The position numbers and the translations under genes were made by a program. The notes under the pieces were generated by a model. The model saw nothing but the letters and a program-made list of their open reading frames with translations, ran no database searches and was not told where the DNA came from. From Variovorax sp. (GTDB lineage: Bacteria > Pseudomonadota > Gammaproteobacteria > Burkholderiales > Burkholderiaceae_C): 9,711 nucleotides of DNA. This document shows, piece after piece, positions 1-6,306 of this stretch. The stretch covers positions 1-9,711 of the forward strand of contig JAQGMX010000276.1 in the NCBI GenBank assembly GCA_028292145.1, written 5' to 3'. The first letter of the stretch is position 1. The number at the start of each line of letters is the position of its first letter.

Positions 1-845
1 CCGGCCACGATCAACATCGCGTTGTTCAGGCTGAAGCCGATGCCCGCCGCCGCCCAGCCCGAATAGCTGTTGAGCATCGACACCACCACCGGCATGTCGG
101 CGCCGCCGATCGGGATGATGATCAGCACGCCCATCGCGAAGGCCAGCGCCAGCATCGCGAAGAACGCGGTCCAGCTCTCGGTGGCGACGAACAGCAGGCC
201 GAGCGCGACCGTCAGCAATCCCAACACCAGGTTGAGCATGTGCTGGCCCTTGAAGGACACCGGCGTGCCCTGGAACAAGCGGAACTTGTATTTGCCAGAC
301 AGCTTGCCGAAGGCGATCACCGAGCCGCTGAACGTCAGCGCGCCGATGGCGGCGCCCAGGAACAGTTCGAGCCGGTTGCCGTACGGAATCGCGTACCGCA
401 GGTAGCCATCGACCAGCACCGTGCCTTCTGCAGTGACCGCGGCGCCGATCGTGGCCAGCACCGGCGGCGGCGTGATGCCGAAGGCCCACGGCTCGGCCAC
501 CGCCGCCACGCCGATGAACACCGCCGCCAGGCCGATCATGCTGTGCATGAACGCGACCAGTTCGGGCATCTTCGTCATCTCGACCTTGTTGGCCATGAAA
601 GCGCCGACCCCGCCGCCGACCACCAGCGCCGCCAGCACCCAGGCGATGCCGCTGCCGAAACTCACGCCCAGCGTCTGCGCCTGGCCGTGGACCAGCGCGA
701 CGGTCGTCAGTACGGCGATCGCCATGCCGCTCATGCCGAAGATGTTGCCGCGGATGGACGTCGTCGGATGGCTCAGGCCCTTGAGCGCCTGAATGAAGCA
801 CACGCTGGCCACCAGATACAGCAGCGTGACGACGTTCATGCTCAT
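1..845 (-). CDS. pntB: NAD(P) transhydrogenase subunit beta (partial, C-terminus outside window)
   Basis: This is the membrane beta subunit of the proton-translocating transhydrogenase, which uses proton re-entry to drive hydride transfer from NADH to NADP+. The 281 codons present cover the N-terminal membrane domain II, with many hydrophobic segments. The NADP(H)-binding domain III is mostly beyond the window edge. Visible family signatures are VEMTKMPELVAFMHS at about residues 88-102 and GGADMPVVVSMLNSYSGWAA near the right end of the fragment. His101 aligns with the conserved membrane histidine (His91 of E. coli PntB, from memory of the family). I chose the ATG at 845 because it overlaps the pntA2 stop as ATGA, which suggests translational coupling. 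A second ATG lies two codons downstream, at 839. It is the third gene of the pnt operon. Identification is secure. The full length, usually about 460 residues, cannot be checked here. Confidence 0.96.
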   Translation of the reverse strand, partial: MSMNVVTLLYLVASVCFIQALKGLSHPTTSIRGNIFGMSGMAIAVLTTVALVHGQAQTLGVSFGSGIAWVLAALVVGGGVGAFMANKVEMTKMPELVAFMHSMIGLAAVFIGVAAVAEPWAFGITPPPVLATIGAAVTAEGTVLVDGYLRYAIPYGNRLELFLGAAIGALTFSGSVIAFGKLSGKYKFRLFQGTPVSFKGQHMLNLVLGLLTVALGLLFVATESWTAFFAMLALAFAMGVLIIIPIGGADMPVVVSMLNSYSGWAAAGIGFSLNNAMLIVA

Positions 846-1174
846 GCTGCATTCCCCTTGTCGGCGTTCGGCACCGTCGGCTTCTTATCTTTCTTGCGGA
901 ACATTTCCAGCATTCGCCGCGTGACCAGAAAGCCGCCGAAGACGTTCACTGCCGCCAGCGCGACGGCCAGCACGCCCATCGTTTTTCCAAGCGACGTCGT
1001 GGTGAGCGCCGCGGCGAGCATCGCGCCGACGATCACGATGGCCGAGACGGCGTTGGTCAATGCCATCAGCGGCGTGTGGAGGGCGGGCGTGACCGTCCAG
1101 ACCACGTGATAGCCGACGTAGATGGCCAGAACGAAAATGATCAGGTTGATGACGGTGTGGCTGACGATGTCCAT
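842..1174 (-). CDS. pntA2: NAD(P) transhydrogenase subunit alpha part 2 (membrane piece)
   Basis: This 110-residue protein corresponds to the membrane tail of the alpha subunit, encoded separately as in split transhydrogenases such as that of Rhodospirillum rubrum. Three hydrophobic segments are visible at about residues 8-28, 38-58 and 62-82. The conserved stretch VWTVTPALHTPLMALTNAVS lies between the first two. A short, charged, lysine-rich cytoplasmic tail follows the third. It should anchor the soluble NAD(H)-binding subunit to PntB. It begins 12 bases after the pntA1 stop, with a purine-rich AAAGAGA ribosome site upstream of the ATG. It ends in a 4-base ATGA overlap with pntB. No oddities were seen. 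Confidence 0.94.
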   Translation of the reverse strand: MDIVSHTVINLIIFVLAIYVGYHVVWTVTPALHTPLMALTNAVSAIVIVGAMLAAALTTTSLGKTMGVLAVALAAVNVFGGFLVTRRMLEMFRKKDKKPTVPNADKGNAA

Positions 1175-1186
1175 GGCGTTGTCTCT

Positions 1187-2320
1187 TTATTTCTTGTGTG
1201 TGATCTGTCCGTCGCGCGCCACGAGGCAGGCCGCGACGATGTCGTCTTCGAGGTCGATCTTCAGCCCGCCCTCCTTCGGCAGGATCAGCTTGAGGAAATC
1301 CAGCACGTTGCGCGCATAGAGCGCCGACGCATCCGCGGCGACACGCGACGCGAGATTGGTTTCGCCGACGATCGTCACGCCGTGCTTCACCACCGTCCGG
1401 TCGGCTTCGGACAACGGGCAGTTGCCGCCGACGCCGTCGGCGCCCCGCCCGGCCGCGATGTCGACGATCACCGAGCCCGGCTTCATCGAACGCACCATCT
1501 CCTCGGTGATCAGCGTCGGTGCCGCGCGGCCGGGTATCAGCGCGGTGCTGATGACGATGTCTGCCAGCGCCACGCGCTTGGCGACTTCGATCTGCTGGCG
1601 CGCCAGCCAGCTCGCCGGCATCGGCCGCGCGTAGCCTCCGACGCCGACCGCGGCTTCCTTTTCTTCTTCGGTGTCGTAGGACACGTCGATGAACTTGCCG
1701 CCGAGCGACTCGACCTGCTCCTTGACGCTCGGCCGCACGTCCGACGCCTCGATGACGGCGCCCAGACGCTTCGCCGTGGCGATCGCCTGCAGTCCGGCGA
1801 CGCCGACGCCGAGCACCACGACACGCGCCGCTTTCACGGTGCCAGCGGCGGTCATGAGCATCGGGAAGAAGCGCTGGTAGAGATCGGCCGCGATGATCAC
1901 CGCCTTGTAGCCGGCGATGTTGGCCTGGGAGCTGAGCACGTCCATGCTCTGGGCGCGCGTGGTGCGCGGCGCCGCCTCCAGCGCGAACGCCGTGGCACCG
2001 GCCTTCGCCAGACGCGCCAGGCCGTCGACATCGAACGGATTGAGCATCCCGACGACGACCGAGCCGGCATGCAGCATCGCCGCCTCGGCGTCCGACGGCG
2101 TCCGCACCTTCAGCACGATCTCGGCCCCGCAGGCGCCCGCTGCATCGGTGATCGAGGCGCCAGCGGCTTCGTAGGCGGCATCCGTCACGCTGGCCGAGAG
2201 CCCCGCGCCGGCCTCCACCCGGACCTCATGGCCCTGGGTTACCAGCTTCTTTGCAGTCTCAGGCGTCACGGCAACCCGCGTTTCTCCTGACAAGGTTTCG
2301 GTCGGAACGCCTATCAGCAT
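1187..2320 (-). CDS. pntA1: NAD(P) transhydrogenase subunit alpha part 1 (NAD-binding)
   Basis: This 377-residue soluble subunit binds NAD(H) at the cytoplasmic face of the transhydrogenase and belongs to the alanine dehydrogenase/PntA fold family. The N-terminus MLIGVPTETLSGETRVAVTP is the typical family start. The RAQSMDVLSSQANIAGYKAV segment at residues 122-141 is the conserved PntA signature. A Rossmann glycine motif GVGVAG lies at 171-176, followed by the acidic turn E191-x-x-D194 and the RPSVKEQVESLG helix. TALIPGRAAPTLIT at about 259-272 is the second family hallmark. The ATG at 2320 is preceded by a good AGAGGAGA ribosome site. Length fits the split alpha-1 type, which lacks the membrane tail found in fused PntA. 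It is the first gene of the operon, facing the divergent region shared with the two-component system. Confidence 0.97.
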   Translation of the reverse strand: MLIGVPTETLSGETRVAVTPETAKKLVTQGHEVRVEAGAGLSASVTDAAYEAAGASITDAAGACGAEIVLKVRTPSDAEAAMLHAGSVVVGMLNPFDVDGLARLAKAGATAFALEAAPRTTRAQSMDVLSSQANIAGYKAVIIAADLYQRFFPMLMTAAGTVKAARVVVLGVGVAGLQAIATAKRLGAVIEASDVRPSVKEQVESLGGKFIDVSYDTEEEKEAAVGVGGYARPMPASWLARQQIEVAKRVALADIVISTALIPGRAAPTLITEEMVRSMKPGSVIVDIAAGRGADGVGGNCPLSEADRTVVKHGVTIVGETNLASRVAADASALYARNVLDFLKLILPKEGGLKIDLEDDIVAACLVARDGQITHKK

Positions 2321-2425
2321 GGGGAGTCTCCTCTGGCCGCGGTCTGCGGCTTGTCTCGGTCAAGCTTACATGAAGCGTTTTTTTGTTACGTCCTGCGACA
2401 AGCGTGCGTGGAACCTACAAATCTA

Positions 2426-2439
2426 AACAAATGTCAACA
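2426..2439 (-). promoter_or_regulatory. Left copy of inverted 14-bp repeat, probable response-regulator site facing pnt
   Basis: Read on the minus strand this is TGTTGACATTTGTT. It contains two TGTT half-sites 10 bases apart, and the sequence runs on to a third, TGTA, another 10 bases on (within about 2410-2419). Direct half-sites with 10-11 base spacing are the usual layout bound by OmpR/PhoB-family dimers. The site lies 106 bases from the pntA1 start. The identical sequence in opposite orientation occurs at 2521-2534. Binding by the adjacent regulator is an inference. Confidence 0.5.
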
Positions 2440-2490
2440 CAAACCGGGCTCATACGTTGAGTGAGTTGCAATGCCGCGTCTCCAGACCAA

Positions 2491-2501
2491 GCCAACTTGG
2501 C
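2491..2501. repeat. Short palindrome GCCAA-C-TTGGC between the two inverted repeats
   Basis: An 11-base perfect dyad with 5-base arms around one central base. CAA and TTG flank it with one base of asymmetry. It sits between the two 14-bp repeats, off centre by about 16 bases. It could be an operator half-pair for a dimeric regulator, or chance. Confidence 0.3.
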
Positions 2502-2520
2502 GTTGCACGATAAGCGAAGT

Positions 2521-2534
2521 TGTTGACATTTGTT
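2521..2534 (+). promoter_or_regulatory. Right copy of inverted 14-bp repeat, probable response-regulator site facing the regulator gene
   Basis: TGTTGACATTTGTT, identical in inverted orientation to 2426-2439. It has two TGTT half-sites 10 bases apart. The regulator start is 112 bases away, nearly the same distance as the left copy has to pntA1. It includes TTGACA, a perfect -35 hexamer, but no -10 sequence lies 15-19 bases further on. I therefore favour a regulator-binding site over a core promoter. Confidence 0.5.
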
Positions 2535-2645
2535 AAAACTTCAGCTGGCGTTCAGCACACTAGTTAAACATTCTGATGTCGGGGACTCGCGATTTTTAGC
2601 AGTGCTTCCACCTAGACTGCCGGGGTCACACAAAAAGGAAAACAA

Positions 2646-3383
2646 ATGCGTATCGCAGCGCTTGACGACGAGTCAGGCCAGAGAGATCTGATAAGGCTCA
2701 CGATGGAAGGCTTGGGCCATGAATGCCACGGTTTTTCCGAAGGGAAGGCGCTTTTGCGCGAGTTGCGCCTGCAGACCTTTGACCTGCTGATCCTCGACTG
2801 GACGCTGCCGGACATGTCGGGCCCGGCCATCGTCAAATGGATCAGGGAAGACCTCAACAGCCGACTTCCGATTCTTTTCGTCACCAACCGCCGGGAAGAA
2901 GCGGACATGGTCGAAGGTCTGACGGCCGGCGCAGACGATTTCATGGCCAAGCCGATCCGCATCGCCGAGCTCGAGGCACGCGTCCACGCCCTGCTGCGTC
3001 GCGCCTATCCGGCGAAGCACGAAACCGAGCTGGCATTCGGCCCTTACTGCTTCTATCCGCAATCGCGCACGCTGAAGGTCAAGGGAGAGATCGCCGAACT
3101 GAAGCATCGCGAATACGAGCTGGCGCTGTTCCTTTTCCAGAACCTCGGACGCCTGCTCTCCCGGGAGCACCTGCGCGAAGCGGTCTGGGGCCTGGGCACG
3201 GACACGCCTTCGCGCTCGCTCGACACGCACATTTCGCGTCTGCGCACGAAGCTCGATCTGCGTCCGGCCAACGGCTTCCTGTTGTCCGCGATCTACGGAC
3301 TGGGCTACAGGCTCGAAGCGATCGACGCTACGGCTTTCTCTGACATGTTGCGGGATCCGTCCGCGTCGCAGACAACCACTTGA
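2646..3383 (+). CDS. OmpR/PhoB-family response regulator
   Basis: This 245-residue DNA-binding response regulator is the presumed partner of the kinase that starts 16 bases downstream. The receiver domain spans about residues 1-118, with acidic residues D7-D8-E9, the phosphoacceptor D51 in LDWTLPDMSG, T80 in the LFVT strand, and K102 in AKP. The winged-helix domain covers about 128-226. Its recognition helix is in SLDTHISRLRTKL (190-202) and the wing in AIYGLGYRLE. A short tail of about 18 residues, with no recognised motif, follows the wing. The ATG at 2646 has an AAAAAGGAAAA ribosome site at good spacing. All phosphotransfer residues are present, so it should be a functional phospho-switch. 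Autoregulation and control of the divergent pnt operon through the 2426-2534 repeats is inferred. No specific named orthologue is recognised. Confidence 0.93.
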   Translation: MRIAALDDESGQRDLIRLTMEGLGHECHGFSEGKALLRELRLQTFDLLILDWTLPDMSGPAIVKWIREDLNSRLPILFVTNRREEADMVEGLTAGADDFMAKPIRIAELEARVHALLRRAYPAKHETELAFGPYCFYPQSRTLKVKGEIAELKHREYELALFLFQNLGRLLSREHLREAVWGLGTDTPSRSLDTHISRLRTKLDLRPANGFLLSAIYGLGYRLEAIDATAFSDMLRDPSASQTTT

Positions 3384-3399
3384 GCCCGTCGCAAAGGCC

Positions 3400-5820
3400 A
3401 TGAGTCGCAGCCGGCCGCGCGGATACCGGCTTCGCGCCGTGGCATGGCTTCATCGCCTGCGTCGGGAGGCTGAATATCGCCTGCCGTGGTTTCTTCTGGC
3501 GCTCGGCCTGATCGCGCTGGTTTCGGCGGTCTCGCTGTTGCAGCCGATGCCGCACATCGACCGGATGCTGCAGGACGCGTCGAGAGAGGAAATCCGCCAG
3601 CCGCCTTCGACCGACACCGTGATCGTGGCGATCGACGACAAAAGCCTTGCCGCGCTCGGCAGCTGGCCGTGGCCGCGCGCGATGCATGCCGAAGTATTGC
3701 GGCAGATCGCGGCCGACGGCGCCCGTTGCACCGGTCTCGATCTGCTTCTGAACGAGCCCGACAAGAAGAACCCCGGCAACGATGCGCGTCTGGCAGCAGC
3801 CATCGCCGAAGCCGGATGCGTCGTGTTGCCGATGATGCTGCAGCCGGCATCAGCGGGGTCGAACGCTTCGCAACCAGCGGTTGAACTGTTGCCGATTCCG
3901 ATCCTGGCGCGCGCCGCGGCAGGTATCGGCCATGCGAATCTGGCCGTCGACGAAGATGGCGTCGCGCGTAGCCTCTACCTGCGGGAGGGCTTTGCCGGAC
4001 GGTCCTGGCCGCACTTTGCGCTGGCAATGAAACAGGCGACGGCAAGAGCGGCAGGTCAGGTGTTGCCGGCCGAGCCCGATCCATCGGTCGCCGCACCGGA
4101 GAAGCCCGGCCCCTGGTTGCGCAGCGAACACCAGGTCATCGTCCTCACGACGGGATCGCCTCCCTTCCGGACGCTGTCTTACATCGACGTCCTTCAAGGG
4201 CGTGCGCCTCCCGGCACCTTTCGCGATCGCTTCGTGCTGGTTGGCGCCACCGCTGCAAGCCTGGGCGATACCTACCCGATCTCCGCCCCGCAGGCGGTCA
4301 GCAACAGACCCGGTGTAGAAATTTTCGCCAGCACGCTCCAGGCCATCCGTTTCCAGCGAAACATCGTCATTGCGACGCCGTGGCAGAACCTCGCGTACAA
4401 CCTGGTTCCCGTGGTCATCGCGCTTCTCGGACTGCTCTGGCTGCGTCCGCTTGGCGTGGTCGCCCTGATCTGCGCACTGGTGGCGCTGCGGATGGGCACC
4501 AACCATGCGCAGCCGTTGCTGCGCATCCAGTTCGCGCCGGCGGCAGGTCTCCTTGGCCTGCTGCTGGTCTATCCGTTATGGAGCCTGATGCGCCTCAACG
4601 CCGCGGAGCGCTATCTGCGCTGGGGCACGAACCGGCTGAATGAGGCCATGGACGGCCTGCCCGCAGCGCCGCAGCGGCGGCCCGTCGGCGATTTTCTCGA
4701 CCGGCAGATGCTCGCTTCGTCGGAGGCCGGCCTTCGCATGCACGATCTGCAGCGTTTCGTGCGCGACGGGATCGACCACATGGCCGACGCCACACTCGTG
4801 CTCAACCGCCACGGCCTCGTGCTGATCGCCAACAAGGCGGCGGCCCGCCACTGGCGCATGGCGCCGCAGCGACTGATCGGGCGCGACGTCCACGAACTCC
4901 TGGCCGATCTGCGCTGGAGCACCACCGGGGCGCCGATGGTGCCGCCGGGCGCGCTGAAGGCGCATGAACGCACGCCGATCCTGGGCGAGGGCGAGGACGA
5001 GGAAGGCCGGATCGTGCTGCTGCGTTGCGTGCCTTTCTTCGACACCGGCAACCAGCACGTGGGCTGGATGACGACGCTGATCGACATCACGACGACGCGG
5101 CATGCGCAAAGCCAGCGCGACGAGGCGCTGCGCTTCATCTCCCACGACATCCGCGAACCCAGCGCGTCGATCCTGACGGCCATCGAGCTTTCGCGCGGCC
5201 GACCCGATGCGCTTTCGGGCGCAGCGCTACTCGACCGCATCGAGCGCCATGCGCAGACCGGACTCGACCTTGCCGATGACTTCGTCAATCTGGCGCGCGC
5301 CGAAGCGCAGCCGTTCCGCGCCGAAGTGCTCGATCTGGTCGCGCTGATGCAGCAATCCATCGACGACGCCTGGGCTCTGGCCCGCAAGAAGCAGTTGCGC
5401 GTGCACCTGGTCGCCGACGTCGACGAGGCCCTGTGCGTGGCGGACCGCAGTCTGCTGACGCGTGCACTGACCAATGTGCTGAGCAATGCCCTCAAATATG
5501 CGCCGCTCGGCTCGGAAGTGCCCTGCAGCGTCGTCAGTCGCGACGGTCAATGGGCCATCGGCGTCCACGACAACGGACCGGGCATACCGGCAGCCTTGCA
5601 ATCGCAGCTTTTCCAGCCGTTCAACCGGCTGCACCGCGACAGTCATCCGGAAGTGCACGGTGTCGGCCTCGGCCTGTTGCTGGTGCGCACGGCCGTGCAC
5701 CGGCACGGCGGGACGATCGAAATCGACAGTGCCGCCGGCGCGGGCTGTACCGTCACACTGATGATTCCGCAACCGAGCGCCGCGCAACTGCGTGCGCTGA
5801 TGGCCGAAGACAAGGGATGA
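3400..5820 (+). CDS. CHASE2-PAS hybrid-less sensor histidine kinase
   Basis: This 806-residue membrane histidine kinase probably phosphorylates the preceding regulator. In order it has a basic N-terminus, TM1 (about 29-47), an extracytoplasmic CHASE2 domain (about 50-325), three closely spaced membrane segments (about 331-396), a linker, a PAS domain (about 450-560), and a HisKA/HATPase core (from about 572). The CHASE2 hallmarks are AIDDKSLAALGSWPWPR at 77-93, FVLVGAT at 278-284 and GVEIFAS near 305-311. H-box His582 sits in FISHDIREP, N-box Asn696 in NVLSNALKYAP, G1 DNGPGIP is 724-730 and G2 GVGLG is 754-758. The ligand is unknown, as for most CHASE2 proteins. The ATG at 3400 has only AAAGG two bases upstream, which is too close for an ideal ribosome site. 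A start further downstream would soon cut into TM1. The H-box carries Glu586 where Thr or Asn is usual. Confidence 0.94.
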   Translation: MSRSRPRGYRLRAVAWLHRLRREAEYRLPWFLLALGLIALVSAVSLLQPMPHIDRMLQDASREEIRQPPSTDTVIVAIDDKSLAALGSWPWPRAMHAEVLRQIAADGARCTGLDLLLNEPDKKNPGNDARLAAAIAEAGCVVLPMMLQPASAGSNASQPAVELLPIPILARAAAGIGHANLAVDEDGVARSLYLREGFAGRSWPHFALAMKQATARAAGQVLPAEPDPSVAAPEKPGPWLRSEHQVIVLTTGSPPFRTLSYIDVLQGRAPPGTFRDRFVLVGATAASLGDTYPISAPQAVSNRPGVEIFASTLQAIRFQRNIVIATPWQNLAYNLVPVVIALLGLLWLRPLGVVALICALVALRMGTNHAQPLLRIQFAPAAGLLGLLLVYPLWSLMRLNAAERYLRWGTNRLNEAMDGLPAAPQRRPVGDFLDRQMLASSEAGLRMHDLQRFVRDGIDHMADATLVLNRHGLVLIANKAAARHWRMAPQRLIGRDVHELLADLRWSTTGAPMVPPGALKAHERTPILGEGEDEEGRIVLLRCVPFFDTGNQHVGWMTTLIDITTTRHAQSQRDEALRFISHDIREPSASILTAIELSRGRPDALSGAALLDRIERHAQTGLDLADDFVNLARAEAQPFRAEVLDLVALMQQSIDDAWALARKKQLRVHLVADVDEALCVADRSLLTRALTNVLSNALKYAPLGSEVPCSVVSRDGQWAIGVHDNGPGIPAALQSQLFQPFNRLHRDSHPEVHGVGLGLLLVRTAVHRHGGTIEIDSAAGAGCTVTLMIPQPSAAQLRALMAEDKG
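5812..5816 (+). promoter_or_regulatory. Ribosome binding site deciding the nudJ start
   Basis: AAGGG lies at the very end of the kinase gene. It touches the ATG at 5817 but is nine bases from the ATG at 5826. Spacing therefore favours 5826, although the ATG at 5817 gives a classic ATGA overlap with the kinase stop. Confidence 0.45.
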
Positions 5821-5825
5821 AAACG

Positions 5826-6305
5826 ATGCCATCCGTGCGCTGGAAACCGAACGTGACCGTCGCTGCCGTGATCGAGCGCGACGGGCGCTTCCTGCTGGTC
5901 GAGGAACACACCGTAGACGGCTTGCGGCTCAATACGCCGGCGGGACACCTCGATCCGGGCGAATCGCCGGCCGACGGTTGCGCGAGAGAAGCGCTCGAAG
6001 AGACGGCGCACCGTTTCGCGCCGACCGCGCTGGTTGGCATCTATCTGGCGCGTTCCCGGCGAAATGATGAAGACGTCACCTACATGCGCTTCGCCTTCAC
6101 GGGCACGCTGGGCGCCCGTGAAGCCGGCCGCGCGCTCGACGATGGCATCGTGCGCACGCTATGGATGACGCTGAAAGAAATCCGGGCCAGCGTCGAACGC
6201 CATCGCAGCCCGCTGCTGCTGCAGTGCATCGAGGACCACGTGGCCGGCCGGCGTTATCCGCTGTCGCTGATCCATACCGATGCATCGGTCACGTCGCTTC
6301 CTTAG
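5826..6305 (+). CDS. nudJ: Nudix hydrolase, NudJ-like phosphatase
   Basis: This 159-residue Nudix protein hydrolyses phosphoanhydride bonds with Mg2+. E. coli NudJ acts on nucleoside di/triphosphates and on the thiamine precursor HMP-PP. The Nudix box runs over residues 40-62: G40, E46, R54-E55 and the metal ligands E58-E59 are all present. The usual glycine near the end of the box is Ala61 and the next hydrophobic position is His62. WKPNVTVAAVIERDGRFLLV at the N-terminus and the C-terminal RHRSPLLLQ with RRYPLSLIH match the NudJ pattern (KPxVTVA, RSPL, RYPL). The start at 5826 is chosen for ribosome-site spacing. Starting at 5817 would add three residues and overlap the kinase stop by four bases. 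Placement suggests cotranscription with the kinase. It faces mnmA with one base between stops; in E. coli nudJ is also next to mnmA. Exact substrate is uncertain. Confidence 0.85.
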   Translation: MPSVRWKPNVTVAAVIERDGRFLLVEEHTVDGLRLNTPAGHLDPGESPADGCAREALEETAHRFAPTALVGIYLARSRRNDEDVTYMRFAFTGTLGAREAGRALDDGIVRTLWMTLKEIRASVERHRSPLLLQCIEDHVAGRRYPLSLIHTDASVTSLP

Positions 6306-6306
6306 A

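Larger units (their letters stand above)
2321..2645. promoter_or_regulatory. Divergent intergenic control region between pnt operon and two-component system
   Basis: These 325 bases carry no gene and are visibly more AT-rich than the flanking coding DNA. They must contain the promoters for the leftward pnt operon and for the rightward regulator-kinase genes. The strongest structure is an inverted pair of 14-bp repeats (2426-2439 and 2521-2534), with a small palindrome at 2491-2501 between them. A run of seven T lies at 2378-2384. I could not place convincing -35/-10 pairs for either promoter. The weak candidate for the regulator gene is TTCAGC at 2540-2545 with TTAAAC at 2564-2569, directly downstream of the right-hand repeat. 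TAGACT at 2613-2618 is another possible -10. Confidence 0.75.

Noticed and set aside
1076..2290. Long 404-codon open frame on the plus strand
   Set aside because: It lies antisense to the secure pntA1 gene. The predicted protein is a low-complexity Arg/Asp/His-rich string typical of reversed high-GC coding DNA, with no recognisable domain.
2364..2384. Possible hairpin plus seven T (GCTT-ACATG-AAGC then T7), terminator-like on the plus strand
   Set aside because: The stem is only four base pairs and no plus-strand gene lies upstream to be terminated. More likely it is AT-rich promoter DNA for the pnt operon.
2497..2507. TTGGCGTTGCA as a sigma-54 (-24/-12) promoter
   Set aside because: The GG and GC doublets are far closer than the required ten-base separation.
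2523..2528. TTGACA as the -35 of a sigma-70 promoter for the regulator gene
   Set aside because: No -10 sequence occurs 15-19 bases downstream, and the hexamer is part of the repeated 14-mer. A regulator site explains it better.
2673..3401. 242-codon open frame opposite the response regulator
   Set aside because: It is a shadow of a regulator with all receiver and winged-helix residues in place. Nothing recognisable is encoded on the reverse strand.
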